DNA of 18,535 nt from an uncultured Oscillospiraceae bacterium (GCA_910579485.1 CAJTVO010000066.1:1-18535); one strand, 5' to 3'; numbered from the stretch's first letter, positions 7,766 to 15,676 are shown. The notes: generated from the letters alone by a model not told the origin. Program-made: numbers and translations.

Positions 7766-8902
7766 TTATCCCTTCACGCAAACAACTTTTTGGAGTAAGT
7801 CTCCTGCTCCCGCCGTCCGGCTCAATTCGCCATAGATCTTGGAGAACAGGACCGCCTCGGTCTCCATACTTTCCCCGGCCCTGCCCCGAAGGCGAGAGGC
7901 AATCCGTTCCGTCAGCCGCGCCAGCGCCGCTTCGCACAGTCCTTCCTCACAAAGTATCCGCAGCGCGTCGTCGCAGGCCACGCACTGCAGTATCTCCTCC
8001 ACCCGCTCCGACCGCAGTCCCGCGGCGGCGGCATGGGCGGCAATGATCTCCATCCGGCAGTCCCCGTATTTGGAGTGGGTATTGAACATCCCCCCCGCCA
8101 GCTTCACCAGCTTGCCGATATGTCCCACCAGCAGCGCTCCCCGGAAGCCCAGCTCCCGGCAGATATCCAGCGCGTCGCCGATGAAATTGGAGGTCTGCAC
8201 CGGCAGGGCCGGGTCGATACCCAGGCCGTCCCGGATGAAGTCCGAGCCGTAATTCCCCGGTGTCAGCAAGACGTATTCCGCCCCGCTCTCCCGCCGCTGG
8301 CGCAGCTCCACGCGGATGGTATCCACCAGCGCCTGCTCGCTCATGGGTTCCACGATCCCCGTGGTGCCCAGGATGGAGATGCCTCCCTCGATACCAAGCC
8401 GGGGATTGAAGGTCTTCTTTGCCAGCGCCTCCCCCTCCGGTACGGAGATGACTACCTTCAGTCCCTCCCGGCTGTCCGCCAGGACCCGGACCTCCTCTAC
8501 CGCTTCCAAGATCATCCGCCGGGGCACGCTGTTGATGGCCGCCGCCCCTACCGGCTGGTCCAGCCCCGGCTTGGTCACCCGGCCTACCCCGACGCCGCCG
8601 TCGATGGCAACTCCGGGTGCCTCGTGACGGGACACCTCCGCGAAGACCAGCGTCCCCCGGGTCACATCCGGGTCGTCTCCGCTGTCCTTCTCGATGGCGC
8701 AGGACACGGCGTCCGGCCCTATGGATATCTCCTTGACCTCCAGCTCCAGCCGGATGCCCTTGGGCGTTGCCAGCGCAACCCGCTCCATCCGCCGTCCGGT
8801 GAGCAGCATGTACGCCGCCGCCTTGGCCGCCGCCGCCGCGCAGGAACCGGTGGTATACCCCAGGCGGAGCTTTTTCCCGCCCTTGACGATGTATTCCTCC
8901 AT
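7766..8902 (-). CDS. cbiD: Cobalt-precorrin-5B (C1) methyltransferase CbiD
   Basis: CbiD methylates C1 of cobalt-precorrin-5B to give cobalt-precorrin-6A, using SAM; it is unrelated in fold to the other precorrin methylases. The protein is 378 aa, as usual. Signature segments are GYTTGSCAAAAAKAA at about 15-29, DPDVTRGTLVF near residue 80, GVGRVTKPGLDQPVG near 105-120, GTTGIVEPMSE in the middle, and NFIGDALD followed by GHIGKLVKLAGG. Two starts touch each other: GTG at 8905 (GTGA overlap with cbiC) and ATG at 8902 (one-base TGATG overlap). I chose the ATG. Either way it is coupled to cbiC. The next gene is the unrelated ydcF, with CbiF and CbiG, which make its substrate, further downstream. 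Confidence 0.95.
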   Translation of the reverse strand: MEEYIVKGGKKLRLGYTTGSCAAAAAKAAAYMLLTGRRMERVALATPKGIRLELEVKEISIGPDAVSCAIEKDSGDDPDVTRGTLVFAEVSRHEAPGVAIDGGVGVGRVTKPGLDQPVGAAAINSVPRRMILEAVEEVRVLADSREGLKVVISVPEGEALAKKTFNPRLGIEGGISILGTTGIVEPMSEQALVDTIRVELRQRRESGAEYVLLTPGNYGSDFIRDGLGIDPALPVQTSNFIGDALDICRELGFRGALLVGHIGKLVKLAGGMFNTHSKYGDCRMEIIAAHAAAAGLRSERVEEILQCVACDDALRILCEEGLCEAALARLTERIASRLRGRAGESMETEAVLFSKIYGELSRTAGAGDLLQKVVCVKG

Positions 8903-9525
8903 CACCTGTCGATCTGGTAGAGCATGGCGTTGCAGATGGCGGCGGCCACGTTGCTGCCCCCCTTGCGGCCCCGGGCCACAATGTAAGGGACCCCGGCAGT
9001 CATGATCCGCTCCTTGCTCTCCACCACGTTGACGAACCCCACCGGTACGCCGATAATCAGCGCAGGCTCCACCTTCCCGGCGGCGATCAGCTCGTGGAGG
9101 GCCAGCAGCGCCGTGGGGGCGTTGCCGATGGCGAAGACGCAGGGCTTCCCCAGCCCCGCCGCCCGCTCCATGGAGACCGCCGCCCGGGTAACGCCCCGGT
9201 CCCTGGCCTCCTCCGCCACGTCCTGATCGGACATGAAGCAGTGGACCTGGCCCCCCAGCCGGGCCAGCACGGTCTTATTGATCCCCGCCCGGGCCATCTG
9301 GGTATCTGTCACGATATCGCAGCCGTCCCGTAAAGCCTCGATGCCCCCGGTCACGGCGTGTTCTGAAAAACAGAGATTGTCCGCATAGTCAAAATCCGCG
9401 GTGGTGTGGATCACCCGCTTGACGACCAGCTCGTTCTCCGGGTCCAGGACCCGGCCTTCCAGCAGCCCGGTGATGATCTCGAAGCTGCGTTTCTCAATAT
9501 CCATGGGCTTCATCGTTTCCAGCAT
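8902..9525 (-). CDS. cbiC: Cobalt-precorrin-8 methylmutase CbiC
   Basis: CbiC moves the methyl group from C11 to C12, converting cobalt-precorrin-8 into cobyrinate. The 207-aa protein shows the family features: catalytic His40 in VIHTTADFDY, then DTQMARAGIN and a C-terminal GVPVGFVNVVESKE and ARGRKGGSNVAAA. The ATG at 9525 has GGGAG 10 nt upstream. That makes the gene overlap the end of cbiA by 32 bp, longer than other junctions here. In-frame ATGs at 9513 and 9504 would shorten the overlap but lack comparable sites. It is the second gene of the operon, between cbiA (next step of the pathway) and cbiD. Confidence 0.94.
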   Translation of the reverse strand: MLETMKPMDIEKRSFEIITGLLEGRVLDPENELVVKRVIHTTADFDYADNLCFSEHAVTGGIEALRDGCDIVTDTQMARAGINKTVLARLGGQVHCFMSDQDVAEEARDRGVTRAAVSMERAAGLGKPCVFAIGNAPTALLALHELIAAGKVEPALIIGVPVGFVNVVESKERIMTAGVPYIVARGRKGGSNVAAAICNAMLYQIDR

Positions 9526-10876
9526 GACGTTTCTTCTCCCTTATACAGGCTTGATAAAAATGTTCCCCAAAGGCCGGGTTGGCGTAAAAATGGAAATGGG
9601 GATACCCGGCGTACAGCCGGTCCGTGGCAAAGACGCAGTCCCAGCGCCGCCCGTTCAGCTTTCCGGCGGTGAAATCCCCTCCGGGGTCCCCGGCGTCCCA
9701 GTGGTGGAACTCGTGGGCAGGGATCTCCTCCCCCGCCCGGCACAGAAGGTTGTCCTTTTTCGCCCGGAGCGTCACATACCCGAACCGGGTCAGCCTGCCG
9801 TTGTCCCGGCACTTTCCCGGCAGAAACCCCGCCATGGGCTCCTCCCCGATGGCCTGGGTCAGGTACATGAATCCCCCGCACTCGGCGATGCAGGGCAGTC
9901 CCCCCTCCAGCACCTCCCGGACGGCGGCACGCATGGACTCGTTCCGGGACAGCTCCCTTGCGTAAAGCTCCGGGTAGCCGCCCCCCAGGTAGAGCCCATG
10001 GATATCCTCCGGCAGCGTCCGGTCAGAGAGAGGGCTGAAGGGTACCAGCTCGGCCCCCATCTCCTCCAGCGCCTCCAGGCTGTCCTCATAGTAGAAGCAG
10101 AAGGCCTGGTCCCGGGCGACGGCAATCCGCACTGGCTCATGCCGCGGAAGCGCCACCGGCTCGAAAACCAGAGGCGGCGCGCTCTCCGCCAGGGCCAGCA
10201 GACCGTCCATGTCGATGGTCTCCTCCGCCTGCCGGGCCAGGATGTGGAGCTTCTCCCGCAGTCCCTCCACCTCGGCGGCGGTGACCAGGCCCAGGTGGCG
10301 GCTCTCCAGGGCGCACTCCGGCAGCTCCGGCAGGAATCCCAGAGGCTTCACCCTGCCCCCGAACCGCTCCCGGATGGCCTCCGCCAGCCCCCGGCAGGTC
10401 ATGGCGGTACACCGGTTGAGGATGACTCCCCGGATGCGGCTGTCCGGCTGGAAGTCCAGGAATCCCTGGATCGCCGCCAGGATGGACAGCGCCGCACCCT
10501 TCGCCGGGACCACCAGCACGGCGGGAGCCTCCGCCGCCCGGGCGGTCTCCCAGCTGCTGGCAAGGGTGCTGGCCAGACCGGCCCCATCGTAGTAGCCCAT
10601 GACCCCTTCGATGACGGACACGTCCCGGTCCCGGCTGTTTCGCGCCAGCAGATACCGCAGGGTGTTCTCCCGGAAGAAGAACAAATCCAGATTGCCGCTC
10701 TTCGCCCCGATGATCCGGCTGTGGAACATGGGGTCGATATAGTCCGGGCCGCATTTGAAGGCCCCCACCCGCAGACCCCTGTCCACCAGAGCCTGAAGGA
10801 CCGCGCAGGTAACGGTGGTCTTCCCGCACCCGCTGCTGACACCGGTCAGCAGGACACGCGGCGCAGCCTGTTCCAT
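9494..10876 (-). CDS. cbiA: Cobyrinate a,c-diamide synthase CbiA
   Basis: CbiA amidates the a and c side chains of cobyrinate with glutamine and ATP. The 460-aa protein has an N-terminal ATP-binding domain with P-loop GVSSGCGKTT at 12-21, then KCGPDYIDP (41-49) and VIEGVMGYYDG (88-98). A class I glutamine amidotransferase domain starts near residue 248: LGGGYPEL at about 297-304, nucleophile Cys333 in AECGGFMYL, and a YPHFHFYANP segment near 425-434 carrying the catalytic histidine. It is the promoter-proximal gene of the operon. A G-run at 10884-10889 serves as ribosome site 7 nt before the ATG. The predicted leader is only about 26 nt. It could be confused with CbiP, but the length, the N-terminal P-loop and the GPDYIDP motif fit CbiA. 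Confidence 0.95.
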   Translation of the reverse strand: MEQAAPRVLLTGVSSGCGKTTVTCAVLQALVDRGLRVGAFKCGPDYIDPMFHSRIIGAKSGNLDLFFFRENTLRYLLARNSRDRDVSVIEGVMGYYDGAGLASTLASSWETARAAEAPAVLVVPAKGAALSILAAIQGFLDFQPDSRIRGVILNRCTAMTCRGLAEAIRERFGGRVKPLGFLPELPECALESRHLGLVTAAEVEGLREKLHILARQAEETIDMDGLLALAESAPPLVFEPVALPRHEPVRIAVARDQAFCFYYEDSLEALEEMGAELVPFSPLSDRTLPEDIHGLYLGGGYPELYARELSRNESMRAAVREVLEGGLPCIAECGGFMYLTQAIGEEPMAGFLPGKCRDNGRLTRFGYVTLRAKKDNLLCRAGEEIPAHEFHHWDAGDPGGDFTAGKLNGRRWDCVFATDRLYAGYPHFHFYANPAFGEHFYQACIREKKRHAGNDEAHGY

Positions 10877-10908
10877 GAGATCGCCCCCCGTTCGTTTTTT
10901 CGCTCCTT

Positions 10909-10937
10909 ATTGTACCGGGTCGTGAAAGTTTTGTCAA
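10909..10937 (-). promoter_or_regulatory. Promoter of the cobalamin operon
   Basis: Read on the minus strand, TTGACA (10937-10932) and TACAAT (10914-10909) are separated by 17 nt, a near-perfect sigma-A promoter. Transcription would start near 10902, about 26 nt before the cbiA ATG at 10876. An imperfect inverted repeat (CGTGAAAG at 10921-10928, CTTTCGCG at 10953-10960, one mismatch) flanks the -35 box and could be an operator, but this is weak evidence. Confidence 0.8.
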
Positions 10938-10967
10938 CCTGATCTGGAAACACTTTCGCGAGCCATA

Positions 10968-10995
10968 TTGACAAAGCAAAAAAACACGCTATAAT
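10968..10995 (+). promoter_or_regulatory. Promoter of the AbrB-like gene, divergent from the cobalamin promoter
   Basis: TTGACA (10968-10973) and TATAAT (10990-10995) match consensus perfectly with a 16-nt spacer. Only 30 bp separate its -35 box from that of the cobalamin promoter, so a protein bound between them could affect both. The leader to the ATG at 11043 is about 41 nt. Confidence 0.82.
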
Positions 10996-11042
10996 CTCAA
11001 TAGTTTATTGTAAGAAATACAGTCGAAAGGACGGAGCATGAT

Positions 11043-11510
11043 ATGCCGCAAATGAATCGAGGTGGAAAATTCATCTTTGGAAGGTCCCTAGTCCACGAGG
11101 ACGGCACTGTCCGCCTCCCAGATCAGGCTGCGGAAGAATATGGCCTGACTGCCGGGAGCAGGGTCTATCTCTTTACCGGAAGCAAAAGCACGGGCGGCTT
11201 CTGCATTACCCGGAAGGACCTGCTGGAACCGTCAAAGCTGGGCCACATCCTGCGGGACCTGCCCGGGCTGCGGGATCACACGGCGGAACCCGGCATATTT
11301 CTTCCCTATAAAGGCCGGGCCTACTGCTGGACGGACCTCTCCCCCGCTATGGAACTGCGTCTGCCGCCCTCCGCGCTGGAATTTCTCAGCCTGACCGCCG
11401 GAATGCGCCTGCTCGCCATTCGCAGCAGCGACATCGCCTTTACCATGGGCGCTAAAGGCCCGCTGCTGGAGCGGGCGGAGCGGTACGAGGGATATATCCC
11501 GGAATTTTGA
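11043..11510 (+). CDS. Small protein with two AbrB/SpoVT-like repeats, possible regulator
   Basis: A 155-aa protein I do not recognise as a named family. It contains an internal duplication: residues 21-47 and 103-129 align without gaps, with 11 of 27 identical (shared RLP, A, E, LTAG, R and S). Each half resembles the swapped-hairpin AbrB/MazE/SpoVT pattern (short strand, LP, helix, GL or SL, TAG, hydrophobic strand). Two such halves in one chain would give a pseudo-dimeric DNA-binding barrel. The segment between them (about 60-95) is not recognisable. There is no signal peptide or membrane segment. The start is supported by GGAG at 11033-11036, 6 nt before the ATG. The gene diverges from the cobalamin operon under a consensus promoter. 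Regulation of itself or of that operon is a hypothesis from fold and position only; it could equally be a non-DNA-binding AbrB-like protein. Confidence 0.75.
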   Translation: MPQMNRGGKFIFGRSLVHEDGTVRLPDQAAEEYGLTAGSRVYLFTGSKSTGGFCITRKDLLEPSKLGHILRDLPGLRDHTAEPGIFLPYKGRAYCWTDLSPAMELRLPPSALEFLSLTAGMRLLAIRSSDIAFTMGAKGPLLERAERYEGYIPEF

Positions 11511-11522
11511 GGCATCGCCGCT

Positions 11523-11551
11523 TTGACAGCGGCGGCGGGCTGTGGTATGAT
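11523..11551 (+). promoter_or_regulatory. Promoter of queH
   Basis: TTGACA (11523-11528) and TATGAT (11546-11551) are spaced by 17 nt, starting 12 nt after the stop of the AbrB-like gene. Transcription from about 11558 would give a leader near 28 nt. No terminator separates the two genes, so queH may also be read through from the upstream promoter. Confidence 0.72.
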
Positions 11552-11585
11552 AGCCTCACATATTGATGAAACCGAGGAGCTTACC

Positions 11586-12146
11586 ATGGAACGTCTTCTT
11601 CTCCACACCTGCTGCGCCCCGTGCAGCGTCTACTGCGTCGATTCCCTGCGGGATGAGGGCATCGAGCCCGCCAGCTTCTGGTACAACCCCAACATCCATC
11701 CCTACCAGGAGTACAAGGCCCGGCGGGACACGCTGATCGAATACAGCCAGTCCATCGGGCTGGAGCTGATCGTCCACGATGACTATGGCCTCCGGGACTT
11801 CGTCCGGGCGGTGGCGGGGGACATCGACCGCCGGTGCGGCCACTGCTACACCTGCCGTCTGGAGGAGACCGCCCGGTACGCCGCCGCCCACGGCTTCTCC
11901 CATTTCTCCACCACCCTGCTGGTCAGCCCCTACCAGGACCACGACGGAATCCGCCAAGCGGCGGAGGCGCTGGCGGAGCGGTACGGCGTGGCGTTCCTCT
12001 ACCGGGATTTCCGCCCCGGCTTCCGCCAGGGGCAGGCCAAGGCCCGGGAGCTGGGGCTCTACATGCAGAAGTACTGCGGCTGCGTCTTCTCCGAGGAGGA
12101 GCGGTACGCCAAGCAGATCGCCCGCGACAAAGAAAAATTCTCCTGA
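11586..12146 (+). CDS. queH: Epoxyqueuosine reductase QueH (DUF208)
   Basis: QueH reduces epoxyqueuosine in tRNA to queuosine, the last step of that wobble-base pathway. It does so without the cobalamin that the alternative enzyme QueG needs. The 186-aa protein has the conserved metal/cysteine pattern: vicinal Cys9-Cys10 in HTCCAPCS, CGHCYTC at 84-90 and YCGC at 163-166. It also has YNPNIHP (33-39), STTLLVSPYQ (about 108-117) and DFRPGFRQGQ (141-150). The start at 11586 has GAGGAG 6 nt upstream, and the family N-terminus begins right there; the in-frame ATG at 11523 falls in the promoter and is rejected. It has its own promoter and terminator. No other queuosine genes are in the window. Confidence 0.95.
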   Translation: MERLLLHTCCAPCSVYCVDSLRDEGIEPASFWYNPNIHPYQEYKARRDTLIEYSQSIGLELIVHDDYGLRDFVRAVAGDIDRRCGHCYTCRLEETARYAAAHGFSHFSTTLLVSPYQDHDGIRQAAEALAERYGVAFLYRDFRPGFRQGQAKARELGLYMQKYCGCVFSEEERYAKQIARDKEKFS

Positions 12147-12152
12147 CAGCAA

Positions 12153-12196
12153 GGCCAGGGCTCCGGGATCTCGTCCGGGCCCTGGCCGTCTTTTTT
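12153..12196 (+). terminator. Rho-independent terminator between queH and ppk
   Basis: GGCCAGGGC (12153-12161) pairs with GCCCTGGCC (12179-12187); an inner CCGG/CCGG pairing can extend the stem. A TTTTTT run follows at 12191-12196. The ppk stop codon (12195-12197, minus strand) lies at the end of the T-run, so the hairpin closely follows both convergent genes. Confidence 0.9.
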
Positions 12197-14336
12197 ACTT
12201 TTTCCGTCCCCACAGGCCGTCCAGCAGGCGGTGGAGTGCGTCCGGCTTCTCCGCCGGGGCGGCGGGGCGGCGGTGGAGGGTCTCCGCCATGAAGACCTCC
12301 TGGCTGCTGCAGGGCTGCAGGGTGTTCACCTTCCGGCAGTAGGAGCCGTCCGGCAACAGGGAGCTGGCTTTCACGTTGTCCTCCAGCTGGGTATGGAGTA
12401 TCTTGAGGAGCATCTCCCTCACCTCCGGATCGTACACCGGGCAGGCGATCTCCACCCGGTGGTCCAGGTTCCGGGTCATGAGGTCGGCGGAGGCGATAAA
12501 CAGCTGGATGTCCTTCCCCCGTCCGAAGCGGTATATCCGGCTGTGCTCCAGATACCGCCCCACGATGCTGGTCACGTGGACGTTCTCCGTCTGAGCGGCG
12601 ATGCCCGGGCGCATACAGCAGATGCCCCGCAGAATGAGCTGCACCTGGACCCCCGCCTGGGAGGCCTCCACCAGCTTGTCGATGACCTCCCGCTGGGTCA
12701 TGGCGTTGGCCTTCACGCAGATATAGCCCTCCGGGCCCTTGGCGATCTCCCGGTCGATGAGCTCCAGCAGCCGGGGCTTGATCCCCGCCGGGGCCGTCAG
12801 CAGGTGGCGGTAGCGCCCCTCCAGATTCCCCACCAGCATGTTCTGGAAGAAGGCCGCGCCGTCCCGGCCGATCTCCTCGTTGGCAGTCATGAGGCTCAGG
12901 TCCGTATACTGCTCGTTGGTGTGCTCGTTGTAGTTCCCGGTGCCGATCTGGGTGACGTAGCTGAGCTTGTCCCCCTTCCGCAGGGTGATGAGGCAGATCT
13001 TGCTGTGGCACTTGTACTCCTCCACGCCGTAGATCACCTTGCACCCGGAGCCCTCCAGCAGGCGGGACCAGGAGATGTTGTTGGCCTCGTCGAACCGGGC
13101 CCGGAGCTCCATGAGCGCCGTGACCTCCTTGCCGTTCTCCGCCGCCTTGCAGAGGATATGGGCCACCTTGGAGGAGCTGGCCAGGCGGTAGATGGTGATC
13201 CGGATGGACACCACGTCCGGCCGGGCCGCCGCCTCCTCCAGCAGCTGCAAAAAGGGGTCCACCCCGTCGAAGGGGAAGAACAGCAGCCGGTCCTTCTGCC
13301 GCACCTGATCGATGATGCTGGCGGACCGGTCCAGGTCCTCCGGCCACCGGGGACGGTAGTGAGGGAAGCTCAGGGGCCCCGCCTTCTCCGGCGGCAGGGC
13401 CTTCATAAGATCGAAGACGTAGTGCATATCCAGGGGCGCCTGATCCACATAGATCTGCCGGTTCTCCAGCCCCACCCGGCCCTTCAGCAGGCGCATGAAC
13501 TCGCCGCCCATCTTTTTGGACAGCTCCAGGCGCACAGCGGACTGGCTGGCCCGCTTTTTCAGGAGCTTGCTCATGCGGCTGCGGATGTCCTCCCCGCTCT
13601 CCTCCAGCAGCTCCGCGTCCAGGTTCAGGTCCGCGTTCCGGGTGACGCACAGGATGCAGCTGCTCTCCAGCTTATACTCCCCGAAGAGGGAAGGCGCGTA
13701 GTGGAGCAGGACCGTCTCCATCCGGATGAACCGCCCCGGGTCCCCGGGCATGGTCAGGATGGACGGGAGCCCTGCCGGGACCGGCAGGAAGCCCAGGGAG
13801 GCAGTCCCCTTCCGGCTGCGCATCAGGCCGGCCACATACAGCGCCTTGTTGGCCAGATGGGGGAAGGGATGCCGGGCGTCCACGATCTGGGGCGACAGCA
13901 CCGGCAGGATCTTCGCCTTGTAGTAGGTGGCGGCGAACTTCCGCTCCTCCGCCGACAGCTCCTCCATGGCCAGGTCGCAGACGCCCTCCCGGCGCAGCAG
14001 GGCCGCCACGTCGGCGTACAGCCGGTTCTTGATCTCGATGAGCCCTGGGATCACGCTGTAAATCTCCGACAGCTGCCCGGCAGGGGTAAGGCCCGTCTTA
14101 TTGTCCGCCTCCTCCGGGGACACCAGGCTGAGGTCGAACAGGTTTCCCACACGGACCATGAAAAATTCATCCAGATTGCTGGTAAAGATGGAGATGAACT
14201 TCAGCCGCTCCAGCAGGGGCACCGTCTCGTCCCCCGCCTCCTCCAGCACCCGGCGGTTGAACCGGAGCCAGCTCAGCTCCCGGCTCTGGGTATAGGAATA
14301 GCTTCTCTTTTCTTGCTCCTGAGGCAGGACCGGCAT
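12195..14336 (-). CDS. ppk1: Polyphosphate kinase 1
   Basis: PPK1 reversibly transfers the gamma-phosphate of ATP to inorganic polyphosphate through a phosphohistidine. The protein is 713 aa from the chosen start, a normal length. It has the N-terminal YTQSRELSWLRFNRRVLEEA signature, a head domain, and two phospholipase-D-like C-terminal domains. The autophosphorylated His is in the EEYKCHSKICL segment (about residue 444), and the second conserved His in YLEHSRIYRFG (about 598). IGTGNYNEHTNEQYTDLSL and the ADLMTRNLDHRVEI segment near the end are also typical. An upstream ATG at 14384 overlaps the previous stop as TAATG but has no good ribosome site. The ATG at 14336 has GGGAGGG 7 nt upstream and is preferred; translation from 14384 is possible. 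It is the last gene of the kinase/lipoprotein operon. Confidence 0.95.
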   Translation of the reverse strand: MPVLPQEQEKRSYSYTQSRELSWLRFNRRVLEEAGDETVPLLERLKFISIFTSNLDEFFMVRVGNLFDLSLVSPEEADNKTGLTPAGQLSEIYSVIPGLIEIKNRLYADVAALLRREGVCDLAMEELSAEERKFAATYYKAKILPVLSPQIVDARHPFPHLANKALYVAGLMRSRKGTASLGFLPVPAGLPSILTMPGDPGRFIRMETVLLHYAPSLFGEYKLESSCILCVTRNADLNLDAELLEESGEDIRSRMSKLLKKRASQSAVRLELSKKMGGEFMRLLKGRVGLENRQIYVDQAPLDMHYVFDLMKALPPEKAGPLSFPHYRPRWPEDLDRSASIIDQVRQKDRLLFFPFDGVDPFLQLLEEAAARPDVVSIRITIYRLASSSKVAHILCKAAENGKEVTALMELRARFDEANNISWSRLLEGSGCKVIYGVEEYKCHSKICLITLRKGDKLSYVTQIGTGNYNEHTNEQYTDLSLMTANEEIGRDGAAFFQNMLVGNLEGRYRHLLTAPAGIKPRLLELIDREIAKGPEGYICVKANAMTQREVIDKLVEASQAGVQVQLILRGICCMRPGIAAQTENVHVTSIVGRYLEHSRIYRFGRGKDIQLFIASADLMTRNLDHRVEIACPVYDPEVREMLLKILHTQLEDNVKASSLLPDGSYCRKVNTLQPCSSQEVFMAETLHRRPAAPAEKPDALHRLLDGLWGRKK

Positions 14337-14383
14337 GGGGTCGCCCTCCCTTTCTCCCGTATTTTCCGTATTCCGTCCGGACA

Positions 14384-15676
14384 TTATTTGTTCAGCGCCT
14401 CGTCCTGAAGGGCGTCAAAGGAGGCCATGCACTCCTCCACCGTGGCGCCCCCCAGCAGGTCGCGGACGATCAGGCAGGTGTTGCCCCACTGCTCCACATT
14501 CATCCCCGCGTTGGAGCCCAGGACATAGACCCCCTCCTCGATGCGGTCGTTGAGGGGCCGGAGGGCAGGGACGCAGTCCACCTTGATATTCTTGGACGGG
14601 GAAATCACCCGATTGGTCTCCGAATAGAGCTTGAGGGCCTCATCGGAGGTGATCACGTCGATCATCGCCATGGCGTCCTCCGCGTGCTCCGCCTCCGCGC
14701 CCACGGCCCAGCCGGTCATGGGCATCACCGGCATCTGGCCCCGGCTGCTGGGGAAGCCGATGACCTGCATCTCAAAATCGGTCTTGCCATAGGCGGTCTC
14801 CGTGTTGGCCGCGCCCCAGTAGGCCATGACGATGGGGGTCTTCCCCGCCAGGAAGTCCGCCCCCTCCCCCTCGATGGCCTCGCTGACCAGGGCTTTCTCC
14901 GCGTCAATATATCCCTCGTCGATCAGCGTCTGGAGGAAGGTAAAGCCGGGGCGCATATAGTCGCTGTACCGGGCCTCTCCGCTGTTGAGGGCCTCGATCT
15001 CCGCCCGGGTGTTCCCGCCGTTGTAGAGGTCCGCGTAGGCCTGGGCGAAGACGAAGGTCTCCAGCCACCAGCGGTTGGCCCCGACAGGGGTCTCGATGCC
15101 GTTCTCCTGGAAGGCCCGGCAGCACTCCAGAAATTCCTCCGGCGTCTCCGGCAGCTCCAGACCGCACTGCCGGAACAGGTCCACATTGACGAACAGGCCG
15201 TAGGCCACCACCTCCTGGGGGATGGCCACCAGCTTCCCGTCCACCGTGTTGGCGGTGCGGATGATCTCCCGCAGGTTCTTCGCGCTGTCCAGTCCCGACA
15301 GGTCCCGCAGCTTCCCCTCCGCGCCCAGGGTCAGGATGGCATCCGGGTTGAGCAGATACACGTCGTCCATATCGTTCCGGGCCCGGTCCAGACAGACCTC
15401 GTCATAGGTCTTGTCCTGATAGTTCTCCGCGGTGTACGTCCTGTATACCACGGTGGCGCCCAGGGCCTCCTCCGCCATGGCCACCGTCAGGTCCGAGGCG
15501 GTGCGCGCCACGTTCTCCGCGTTGGGGTCGGACTTTTCCATGGGGCTGAACAGATTGATGATCCGCTCCTCCTCGTCGTCCTGCGAGATCAGGTTCTTAG
15601 GGTCCGTGTGGCCGCCGCAGGAGGCCAGCGTCAGGACCGTCAAAGCCGCCAGACAGGCGGCGATCCATCTTCTCAT
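14384..15676 (-). CDS. Extracellular solute-binding lipoprotein (sugar-type, family 1), no transporter nearby
   Basis: A 430-aa secreted lipoprotein. The N-terminus has two Arg, a hydrophobic core and the lipobox LASC with Cys20 as lipidation site. The mature part resembles family 1 solute-binding proteins of carbohydrate ABC importers: DAILTLGAEGKLRDLSGL, VDGKLVAIPQEV (145-156), GLFVNVDLFRQCGLELPETPEE (spread over about 160-181), NRWWLETFVFAQAY (201-214) and FLAGKTPIVMAYWG (275-288). No permease or ATPase gene is adjacent. The ATG at 15676 overlaps the stop of the histidine kinase as ATGA, with AGGGAAG as ribosome site. The same frame stays open upstream to 16114 inside the kinase gene, but that part is only the shadow of the kinase. 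Its coupling to a sensor suggests that it presents a ligand to the kinase; this is an inference. The ligand cannot be told. Confidence 0.88.
   Translation of the reverse strand: MRRWIAACLAALTVLTLASCGGHTDPKNLISQDDEEERIINLFSPMEKSDPNAENVARTASDLTVAMAEEALGATVVYRTYTAENYQDKTYDEVCLDRARNDMDDVYLLNPDAILTLGAEGKLRDLSGLDSAKNLREIIRTANTVDGKLVAIPQEVVAYGLFVNVDLFRQCGLELPETPEEFLECCRAFQENGIETPVGANRWWLETFVFAQAYADLYNGGNTRAEIEALNSGEARYSDYMRPGFTFLQTLIDEGYIDAEKALVSEAIEGEGADFLAGKTPIVMAYWGAANTETAYGKTDFEMQVIGFPSSRGQMPVMPMTGWAVGAEAEHAEDAMAMIDVITSDEALKLYSETNRVISPSKNIKVDCVPALRPLNDRIEEGVYVLGSNAGMNVEQWGNTCLIVRDLLGGATVEECMASFDALQDEALNK

Noticed and set aside
10877..11042. Cobalamin riboswitch ahead of cbiA
   Set aside because: The space between the promoter and the start codon is far too short and I see no B12-box-like element; a covariance-model search would settle it.
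11523..11585. Upstream ATG start for queH
   Set aside because: It lies on the -35 box of the queH promoter; the QueH family N-terminus starts at the ATG at 11586 behind GAGGAG.
12231..14408. 725-aa plus-strand frame opposite ppk1
   Set aside because: Same shadow effect; no ribosome site or recognisable domain, while the minus strand encodes a complete polyphosphate kinase.
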